Shown: one piece after another, positions 47,114 through 58,000 of the stretch
Layout of the letters: each line of letters opens with the position of its first letter
How positions within the stretch are numbered: position 1 is the stretch's first letter
Assembly (NCBI RefSeq): GCF_001039355.2
Contig: NW_019773514.1
Coordinates: 343,068-403,067, forward strand
Source of the DNA: Lingula anatina
Lineage: Eukaryota > Brachiopoda > Lingulata > Lingulida > Lingulidae
Direction of reading: 5' to 3'
Length of the DNA: 60,000 nucleotides
Notes under the pieces: model-generated
Databases searched by the model: none
What the model was told of the DNA's origin: nothing
Seen by the model: only the letters and a program-made list of their open reading frames with translations
Translations under genes and position numbers: made by a program

Positions 47114-50024
47114 AGCCTATGTATGTGGTCAAGGTGGTGAGGTCACCAGATGGAGAGAGTCGAAATTATTCCATTGGACAGTTAAGGTAGGTGTCTCAGA
47201 CCATTTTGAAAAGGTTACTTGAGTGTTAATGAGAGGGTCAAGAGATTTTGGATGGTTGTTTGTGATTTCATCTTTCTGAGACAATTTTGAAAATGTCATT
47301 TTGTCTTAAATGTAAAGGGTCAGAAATTAGACAGGTGTTTGTGATTTTAGTTAATTTGAAATGTTGCAGGACTTACCAGTTTGTAAATTTTTGAAATACT
47401 AGTATTCATTGGGAAACGGCACATTGTTTTGAAAGACATAATGAGCCAATAGAAAATTTAAAAGGAATGAAAATATTATACTTTTCTAAATTCAGCATTC
47501 AGAGAACAGCGGTGTGGATCCTGGAGCAGTACTACCGTGATTTCCCAGTCTACAACCAGTATCTAGATCACATCCCGGGGTCACGCAGGGCAAATAAGAT
47601 ATCCAATTTCAAGTTTTATGATGTCGATGGCGTGACCAATCCCACGCCTCATGGCAGATCTCGGGCAATACTGGCTGCGGCCGCTCGGAGGAGAGACTCC
47701 AGTCATAATGATAGGTAATTGTTGAAGTTATTTATATACACCATGAGTCAAGGAGTGTATATAATTGATAATACAAGTGTATGGAGCTATGATCCTTGCT
47801 GATAGAGGTATCTTACTTTTTTTCATAGCAATGTTGATAACAAAGGACAGCAAGAACAAGCGGAGATGCATAACTTGATGCATGCATGTTTGCGAGATGA
47901 ATCACACTTGGAGCTTCTGTTCTTGACAACCTCCACAGTATAGGAACTTAATGAGCCACTGCTGCTTTAAATTAAGATCTAAAAATTTTAGTGTTTGAGT
48001 TATAACTAATATTTGGCCTCGAGATCCTTTGTGAAAATTGTGCCTTAATAATTCTATCATTTTTAATTTTTTCCAAACAAATTCATGTAGATGAATGTTT
48101 TGTCACATAACATTTCATTGATAGACAAATTAAATTCTGTTTGCTCAGTCAAGTCTTTTCAATCTATTCAATTAAAAAAAAAATTGTGCAAAGAAGTTAA
48201 CTGAAGCAGGATAATTATAGTGGTGTCTCTTTGATCTGGTATCAGCCAATTAAAGAAAAATAAATATTAAAGTTGGGAATGGTTCAAAGAAGAATATGAA
48301 ATGTAAATACATCTTTAAACTTTTCTCACCAATGTCACATTTTCTGACTATATTTCCGGTAAATTGTCACTATGATGATTATTATTTTTTCATTATTTCA
48401 TATTTCAGGTACATACCTGGTACATTGAAATAGCATGTCGTCAGTATTGTCGGAAGTATACCTGAAGGTTCATATTAAAAAAAAAGAGCAAGCAGACACT
48501 TGGCTAATAAAATAATTTTGGTATTTTCAGGTTCTATGAGGAACAGGAGTATGAGAGGCGTGTGCGGAAGCGGCGTGCAAGACTTTTGGTGGCTGCAGAG
48601 GAAGCATTTACTCATATCAAGAGAATGCAGGACGAAGCAGGTACTTAGATATACATAACAATGCCTGAAAATGGGATTGCATAAATTTAGATTTACAGCC
48701 AATTTGAAAAAAAAATCTCCATGTTGATTTGTAACTAGCTGTGTGAGTAAAATTGTTGTGTCAAGTACACCTTATTTCTATTAGAGTTTTGTTCTGTTAA
48801 GGCACTTTTATAATATCTGTTCTTTGTTTGATCAAACATTATCAGGTCAGCAGCTACATTTCAAGTTCCTTCTTTTTTTTTTTTTACTTCAGGTCCAGCA
48901 ATTCCTATGGATCCACAAGAGGCAGCACAAGCCATTTTCCCCTCAATGGCGCGTGCCCTACAGAAGTACTTACGCATCACGCGACAGCAGCCACGCTACT
49001 CAATGGAGGGAATACTGGAGCATTTAGCAGACTGTATCAGCCACGATATGAGCCCGCGTGCTTTCATGGAGAAATATCTCACACAAGGGGCTGTTGTTCA
49101 CAACCCCAAGGACTATAAACCCACTCAGCCATGGGTTCTTGTATGTGACTCTCTACTCAGTCGTGCTGCTGAGCACGGAACTCTGTTTAACTTACGCCAA
49201 GGGGACGTTTCCCTTCTGTGTAAAGTGACCAAGATTCCCCATTTTAGTATCACTGAGGAGGTAATTAATCCCAAGAACAACAAGTTTGTCCTTAGGTTGA
49301 ATTCTGAGACATCTGTCTAAGGGCTGCATGTAGTGCTGACATCTATTGAGAAAACAAAACATTGAGCTGGAGATTATGCCACAGTCATTTATAGTGATAA
49401 CATCTGTTGAGAGAAAATATTATGGTGGAGAGTATATCACAGGCGTCTACCAAGAAAACTTAGCTGCATACTGCACTTTGTGGAATGGGAGAAATGCCTT
49501 CTATAATTAAACATGCAAATTAGAAATATTTTACATGCAAGAAAGTGGTATTATGTATGAGAGGTATATGTGGGCCCCACCCAGATTCACATTCTGTCCA
49601 TTATAAAGCATTTTGGTTACTTAAGAGACCTGAAGAGGAAACACAGCAGTTCTCAGACGTGACTGAGTGGAACACTGGACAGATTAAGAGCTGTTACAAT
49701 AGTCTATGGCACAAGATTTCACTTGCAACAAAAAGAGCAAAAGCCGTGTATAAACAATATTTATGAGATATACACCTCTGTATGCACGTTCTGTGTATAG
49801 GTAGAACCTCTGTTAATATACACTTGCCATATGAGGGGTTTTAGTTGCATTATACACCCAGTGTGTAAGTTACAATATCTTACTGTTAATGACATCAAGT
49901 GTACAATTTAATATTTGGATTTATTATGATGCAAGCAGGCGCATTTTAAAGACTGCCATGTTAGTGAATTTGGATCAGTGCCTGTTGTATGGTATTTAAC
50001 TGATCCAGTGTCATAAGGTTATTT
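47114..50024. repeat. Direct duplicate block 3, copy B
   Basis: Second copy of 44162-47112. It reaches a C14 run at 50025-50038 and then continues into unique DNA, whereas copy A stops at the equivalent C run. Confidence 0.88.
47116..49320 (+). CDS. VANGL: Vang-like protein, C-terminal part (copy B, 5' truncated)
   Basis: Exons 47116-47186, 47496-47714, 48531-48640 and 48893-49320 encode the same 275-residue C-terminal part as copy A; I saw no amino-acid difference between the two. The AG at 47114-47115 directly after the n may be the true acceptor, which would make CCT at 47116 the first codon of the exon. It ends in ETSV. Almost certainly an allele of copy A. The product would recruit Prickle and Dishevelled at the membrane through this cytoplasmic tail, as known for the family. 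Confidence 0.9.
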
Positions 50025-50038
50025 CCCCCCCCCCCCCC
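50025..50038. repeat. C14 homopolymer at haplotype-block edge
   Basis: Run of 14 C; the allelic position in copy A (47101-47112) is where that contig broke. Confidence 0.9.
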
Positions 50039-53000
50039 TTACACAGCCTGCTCCCAAAGACAGATATAAACATTTCTTTCCAATTCCCGAATTGCATACA
50101 ACAGAATATCATTTCAAACAGTTTTATGAGTGTTGATGGATGGATGATGACCTTTTTGTCCCACCATATCCCCCACAGGAATTGTGGAATACCTGATGCA
50201 TTTACAGCCTTTGTAACCATCATCATGTCCAGTATTATAAAATGTGTGTCTTCATAGGTTCTGACTCTTTGTGTGTGTTGTTTAGATATGCAAGGTGCAG
50301 TAAGTACCAGTAGGCCATTTCTCACTAGTGTGGATTAATGCCAAAGTAGTTAAATATGTATCTTTAAGTTGTACAGACTTGTTCAAATGAGGAAGGTCAT
50401 GTTGTGATGTATTCAGACAGGTTTACTTTAGACTGAAAGTAGGTCTCACTTTTGTCAACATTTTAATAACATGAGGTCTCATCATGGCGGTCTAATATGG
50501 GGAAGGTTTCTTGATACCATAATTAATAAGCTGGCAACTGTGGTTGGAAGAAATGCCTAAATTGACCTGGTTATAAAAACAGCCTTGTAATGAGTTGTTG
50601 TCTATGACAGTTTTGTGAAACAGGACCCCTGGTCTGATGATAACGTGTCTGAGTGCAGTTTGTGTGTGACCTTAGCTGAATGGGTGACAATACTTGGTTC
50701 AAATGTAACAACAGAACTTGTACGTGTAGGCAGTTTTGTTCTGGCGCGAAATAACTGTTTACTTTGCAATTAACTCTGTCATGGGACCATGGCAAAAGCA
50801 TATCTTCTGTCTGCAATGTAATATTACATTTATATAGTAAATTATGCACGTGTTCACGACTAAATCTAGATGATTAGATGTAGGCAGCCATTTTGATATT
50901 TTCAAATTTATCAAGGAGTGCCGTTTTAGCTTCAGTAAATGATGCCTCTATACGGCTTAAATAACATGTGATAAAGGAGTATTTAGACAGCTTATGGATT
51001 AGTTGGTACCAGTATCATGAGTTCTTGATGTTTCTTTCATTATTTGTGACCTAAGAATTTTAAAGCAGAAATTTAACTTTTACAGTGGTATTTGCATTTA
51101 TTGTCAGTTTCAGTAAACTCCTTAACAAACATATCTGCTGTCTGCTCGATGACATTAATTTTTAAAACAGAATTTGGTTCCTGACTTTTGAATATTAGAT
51201 AATGTAATTTTGACTTGCTGTAGTGAACACATTCAATCACTATCGAGTTCACATTTAGCAGTATGAACATGAATGTGCATTTGTGCCTATGTGTTCATTT
51301 TAGTACCTTTGTTGGTGTCACTTTTAGTGATTCATAGAGCTTTTTAGAGCATGATAATGGGAAGTTTTTTGAATTAGAAAAAAAGGAATGTGAAAATAAG
51401 GTGTCTAAATTGCATCCAATTCATTCTGGTTTTACTGTAAAGGTGCATTTTTATTGTCACTAATTAGTAGTCTTCAGCTGGAATGAGAAAGTGATCAAAT
51501 TAACTGATCTCTTGTTCCTTAGCTTTAAGAATTTTGTTGTATCTGCTTTTATCCACGTAACACGTACTTAATCCATTCCTCAGTTCCAAAAGCTTTTTAT
51601 GTTTATTATTTCAAATATCACTGAGATTTTGTACATTGTTTTGTTTATTAACTAGGTACTCTCAGTCAGTTTATACAGGATCTAACTGCTTTGCTTGTAT
51701 TAACATGTCTTCTCTGGTAATTCTTTATTCCAGGAGAAGAGATAAATTGCTAGAAATAGATTTAAATTTTTTTAATGATTAAAACATTTTAACTGTAGAC
51801 AGCTTTGTGGAAACAGTGGACAAGTTTATAAAAAAAACTTTTGTAAGAATAAACTATGTATATTTCAAGCAGAGTTAGGAATTATTTCAAAGAAAATTTT
51901 CATTTCAAGTGGTTTTTTTTTGTAATATTTTCAGAGGTTATTAAAAATAGCAGGAATTAGGTTCACTTGCTCACAGAATTTATTACAACAAAATTAAATG
52001 CCTAATATACATTACATGATGTAACAATTTCACATTAATTCATACAATATGCATAATCTAAACAAATGAGGTCTGCATAATGAGAGATTTGGCAAGATTC
52101 ACTTAATCTTGCATTCTTGCCTGTATTTTGATTAATATTTCTGAAAAAATAATTAATGAATCCCTAGTCTATTTGAAAAAAATAAATTTTACACAACTTT
52201 TATTCATTAAATGCATAAAAAAGTACTTAAATTGGCATATGCAGATACTTTGATAAGTAAAAAAAAAAAATGGTGAAGACCTAAGGACATACAGCTTTGT
52301 TCACTATTCATGCATATATGCAGTCAATATTTTTGGTGTCCAGCTCTAACTACAACAATTTGATCTAAACAGCATCAAAGGTTTCCAGTAGAAATAATTA
52401 TTATCACATTCAATAATGGTGCCACAAAATTAGCTGAGTACCAAAAATTAACAGTAAAGAAAGCATGTCATTTCAAAAAAGCAGATTTTAACAACAAGTA
52501 TAAATATTAAGAATACTAATAAGAACACAATAAGGAGGCCTGGCACAAATAAGAGACAAAAAGCTGGGAAGAGTTATTGACATCAAAATGGGCCATTATA
52601 AGCAAAATACTTATTTTACTTCATTTGAAGAATAGAAAATAAACCCCTTGGCAAATTTTCTAACATGTCAATAAAAATATATGTTGTTTATATTCACTTG
52701 ATATTGACCACATATACGTCTTGACATATTAGACACTTAAACAGCAAGCTCTGTGAAAATGTTCACATGTACAGGAACAAGACATCTTGGAAAGAGAAGG
52801 ATGCACTGTAGTGTTTTGAGAATTGTTGTATACTAACATTAGAAGTTATGCTATTTCAATAGAAAATTAGACATAACTGTCAATAAATAGAGAAATGAAC
52901 AGATTTTAATAGTTAATATTTCTTCTTTTTACACCTGACCAAATGAGAAGAGGGGGAGGATGATACTGCCACACCTATTGACTAAGCTGTCTAAGCATAC

Positions 53001-54958
53001 AAATTATTGGCTGGTGAGGTATAAGTTTGACAAAACAACACCACATTTCTAGTGTTTTGAGCATTTTTGACAACCAATTCTAGCTGTTAGTCTGTTGCCA
53101 AGTACACACAAAACTCAATGTATAAAAATTTGCTTTCACACAAAAAATTAAACTAAATGGCCAAGTGCCATTTCTCAATTTTATGTCAGATAAGGAAGTC
53201 TTTACTGACTGGTGATATCTCCCACACATTTGGTGGGTGAATAGGATTACAAAACATGAAATTATTAATTTATAATAATTAATAATTAGTTTACACCCAG
53301 TGTTTCATAAATTCAGCCACCTTTTAAACAAAAAAGAAACATGAAGTTGATCAATAATGCCTTAAAAAAATTGAGTTGAATAGAGACAGGTTATACATCA
53401 ATAAAAATTCAATAAATAAATGAAGAAATTATAAAATCAATCTTTGAGGTAAACAAACAATTTCAGGTATTATTTCTCATTAAATTTAAGTCTGATCCCT
53501 TAATATAACATGACTCACAAGGCCATTAAGATATGTTCGTATCAAAATCTCAATAACTTATCCATTACATAATTTAATATTGACTAAATATTACACCCAA
53601 GTACATTTAATACTGAATCAAGTCAAGCAACTTACCCATAGTTTCGTATTGGTTCAATAAAGCTATCAGTAATGGTAGTCTCATATTAACATGTTTAAAG
53701 GCATACATTGCACTTAATTCTTTCTATAGCAAAGAACAAATCTGGTAAATTTCACCTCAAATCACTGAGGTACCTATCTTAATTATTCAAGAAAATTACG
53801 ATTTATAAAGCCATAACAAAGTTTTTACATATGATATTTTTCCACCATAAGTGAAATTCACCAGTCCCCATCCATATAGCGCGAGTAACCAAAACAGGTT
53901 TTGGGATCATAGGTGAATTATAATGTGAAATTTCCAGAAAATTAAGTTTCATGCAATATCAAGGTTTAATTCTCACTGTGTGCCTTTATGTTTTTCTTCA
54001 GTAACTATAGCTACAAATAACAGTCCCAGAGAAGTGGTCATTTCAACAAAAAGCCATTTGGTTTTGTTGACCTTAGATCATAATTTTCTATTTACGAAAA
54101 TCACCACCACTTTGGCCCCTTTTGGTGAGTTTGCTAAGTTACAACAAGATCACATTTACCATTACTTTTGGTGGTCTCTGTCCACTTGTCATGGAATATT
54201 AATGGGACTTACAGCTGCATTACAGCAACTTTCCACTGAAAGCAAACACGACACCTGTCTAAATTATTGTATCAGGTCACCATGTGATAGGTTTTCAATT
54301 ACCATAACCATGAAAAAAAAAAATGAGCGTGAATAATCAAAACACATCAATATGCACAGCATGCTAGAAATGGAAGCTTCAGTGATCACATTTGTGGAAG
54401 TCATTACTAGTAGTCAAGCCTTTGCAAGAGCCAGGTGGGAAAATATTATGAAACCACTGGCCTGAGACAACATACCCCTGGTTTAAGGTGTGTCTGCACC
54501 CCGCTATGAGACAGCTCCCCCTGGCTACCTGTAGTCCACTGAGCAAAAGCAGTCTTAGTCTTTCGAAACCTTTGACCCTATTAAATGTTGGTGGCATATT
54601 GAAACAAGTTAATTTTTGGTGTTACAGCTTGATTTAAAGGCTGATAAAGTAAGTTAATTTGACCTAAAAATTCTCTGTGAAATGCATCTTGACTGGCTTA
54701 GACACTTGGTCTCATTATTAAACCTCAACCACCTGACTTTTGATCTGAACTCTTTTGATCTCATAATACTCGGTTTCCTCTTTACCTCCTTTGTACTTGC
54801 AATTGGTATTTCTAAATATCCATCATGAAACAATCTCCCTTCACTACTTTCTTTTTTTCTCTCCTGCCCAAGAAAAAGTAAAGCATACATATACACAATG
54901 TTTTGCAGCATGCAACATATTTGCCCTGGCTTAGAGATTCTGGAACTCTCCAAGGAAA
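50039..54958. other. About 5 kb convergent non-coding region Vang / DIXDC1
   Basis: No coding exon is supported on either strand. The left part may be Vang 3' UTR and the right part DIXDC1 3' UTR. Very AT-rich between about 51.7 and 53.9 kb, with many short A and T runs. The plus-strand frame at 53980-54336 (118 codons) has no recognisable similarity. Confidence 0.5.
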
Positions 54959-55053
54959 TGGTACCCCCAGCAGAGCACCACTACCCATTCTCCTCTCCTA
55001 TTAGTGCCACTGTCCAATCAGGCAGTACCCCCTGCAGAGCACCACTACCCATG
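54959..55053 (-). repeat. 64-bp-offset partial duplication of the DIXDC1 coding end
   Basis: The sequence around the DIXDC1 stop (GCAGAGCACCACTACCCAT at 55034-55052) recurs 64 bases downstream in transcript terms (54970-54988), including an in-frame-like GGG TAG. The flanking TCCTCT..CTAT and CCACT also recur. The downstream copy lies in the 3' UTR. Confidence 0.7.
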
Positions 55054-58000
55054 ATCCTCTTCTATCCAGGCCACTATTTTTCCCTCCCAGCCAGGAATGA
55101 TGTCATCATCATGTGTCACCTGAAGTAGATTAGAATTTAATTAACCAGTAAAATATAAAAATTCACAATAAAGCAAAAAGTTTCAAGATGGCCAGTTCTA
55201 TCAATTTACATACATTTCAAGTATTTTTGTCAATGAATTCCTATACTCACAGGCCTGATCTACTAGTACTGTATCAGAAATATCAGTAGATTTTTAGGAA
55301 GATCAATTTTAAAAAGGTAACATAATCAAACACCTATCTATTCTGCCATAAAGTTCAATAATAAACTCTACAAACTGTCCAAGAAATATAATCTAACACC
55401 AACCTTGTCTTTGACAATGCCAAATGATACAACTGACAAACTGCATGAAATAGGTTTCCCATTGTCTCTTGTATAAAGATGGTAAAAAATTCAATCAGAT
55501 TTAAGGATTAAATTTGTTATTATTACCTGTGAGGTAGAGTGGTTTGCTCCTTTCATGAGTTAACCTACTATCAGACTGTCTACGTGTTAAAACCCATGTA
55601 ACACTCACCTCTTCTTTCACGGTGCCAAACTCTGGGTCCAGAGCCTTGAAGTGAAACCTGTAGTTCCCTGGCCTGTCAAATAATGCCCTGAAATCCCTGA
55701 GTGTAATCTCTCCAAGTCTAAAACAAAGCAAAACAAAGACAAACTTGATCAAATACTCATTGTATTACCATATCAACACAAGTAATTAAACTTAAGATTC
55801 TCTGTTAGAAATTCTTGATGTAAGTGAGCATACTGTTTTCTAAAAAAAGTCAAACATAATTCTCTTCATTTTAGTGTTAGTGTACCACTTTGTCCTGACA
55901 CTGAAAACTCATGAAGTTAGACATGAACTATATTCATAGCAACTGTGATTCTGCAAGCATCTGACATTCAAGCTAACAGTATTTGTTATGAAGAAACAGT
56001 GACCCATGTGAAGATCTCTTACAGTTTCCAAATATCCCATTTCTACTATGTCAACAGAAAAAAAAATTTATCAATCAAAACAATCTCTCTGCTATTCTCT
56101 CACCTTTTGCCTATTGTCTTCATAAAAGGTGTCACTGTCCTTTCAGTGAAATACAAAACTTTGGTGAATACGTCTCCATTCATATTGGGGCTGTCCAATC
56201 TCTGTACAGGAAAACCAGGGAGGGCTGTGATGGGGGAACGCCTCTTGTCGCCCGTTGAGTCGTAGTTAATTTTTTTCTGGGAATCTCCGACCTGAAAGTA
56301 AGACAGAAGTATGTTAAGATTGTGGTCTAAAATCTGACAACTTACTGGTTTACTACGTTATGATACATCCTAGCAAACAACTGATATGTATGAAAAGCTT
56401 GCTTTGAAAAACTACATTTATTTACATATCATACCTACCTCATACTGATTATTCACCAGAAGAAAACAAAAATTAGAGAAAGAGAAACTGTTTTTTGTCA
56501 ACCAATCAATCATGTGATTTGAACTGACTGAAAACAATTTTAAGTATTAAAGAGTTATGTCAAATCAGTTCATTACACAGAAATAGCACACCACATTAGT
56601 GAATTAGAAGCGACATAAAACACAGTCAGGACATGAATAATTTGGCATAATTGTACAAGAATTTTTTTTAAACTCAATCACTGTCTCTCACTAACTATGC
56701 AATCCTGTTCTGTTTAAAAGATTATGATTAAGCACTTTGTTTATTCAATTTTGGGTCTACAGTTGTCTTGGTCTAATGAAGGAACAATTTCTTGAAGTCT
56801 TCAATTAGATAATAGGTTTCGTTCAATAAATCTTCAATCAAAAGGCACAAATAAATCAAGCAAAAAACACTGCTGAGTGTTGTCTGCTCAGCTCTTATCA
56901 AAATGACTGGGTCCCCGAAGGGATGTAGATTTTGACAGTGCCCCTTGCTAAAACCCTAGAGGTAATCTAACAAAAAAACTAACTTGGCAAATGAAGGCAT
57001 ATTGAGTACAACCGCAGACCTCTAGGTTACAGATGATACAAATTAGGCTATGTACAGGATAAAGCACCAAAGACCTACCACATGTGCTGAATGTCTTCTT
57101 GGCTTCATGTGATGAAGCTGTGAAATAAGGATGCATAAAGGAAAAAAAGGTAAAAGAAAAGCTTGTTAATAATTGTGCAAACTAAAACAACTCAAACTAA
57201 AACAAATAGTGCATGTAAGTTAGTATTAAAACATGGTAATAAATAAAGATGTGGTTAAAAATTAATTTTAATCAAAATCCATGAAGCAGTTTTAGTATGT
57301 AGATTAAAAGGAATTGTTCTCAGTATAAAAAATTATGCATGTGTAAGGAGAAGTTTTTACATCATTTGTACCCAAACAAAAGTGAAGAGAAAGTTTGAAA
57401 AATTAAAAAAATTAAAAGAGTATTAAATTGAGACTCCACTCCACTGTGTAGAAATTCTGATAATAATAAGTTTTTTTTTCTCAGGTCCAATAGGAGTAAT
57501 ATGTCAATATTAATCCAACCACCAGTTTCCCACACAGTGATAAACAGTTATATTCAATGATATAAAAAGTAAAGATCAAATGATGATAAAATGACTGTAT
57601 TATTCCACTGTATTATCACCAATGTATAGTTACCCCATCCAAGGCCATTTAGAAAACTACTATCTTCAGACCCATTTACAAGATCTTGATTTGTCACTTT
57701 TTCCATAACAATTGAAATTCCCATGTCTCTATCTATACTTTAGAGTGTGTTAAAAAGCATTGACCTAAAAATGGGTCAATAAATCATAATTCTGATGAAG
57801 GTTTGGGGTATACCTTGCCAATTGTGGTCAATGGGCACCATTAGTGTATTTTCCATCCCTGTCACAGGATATGATAATATTCCATGATGCATTCCTACAC
57901 TTTACCTGCTGATTTGACTGCTCTGCAAGTTTAAGTTTTTCCATGAGTGTGGCTATCCCTGTCTCCAGCGTGTCAATGGTGTGATGCTGTGGGTCGCTGC

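Noticed and set aside
53980-54336. 118-codon plus-strand frame between Vang and DIXDC1
   Set aside because: No known domain and ordinary AT-rich composition; likely chance in non-coding DNA.
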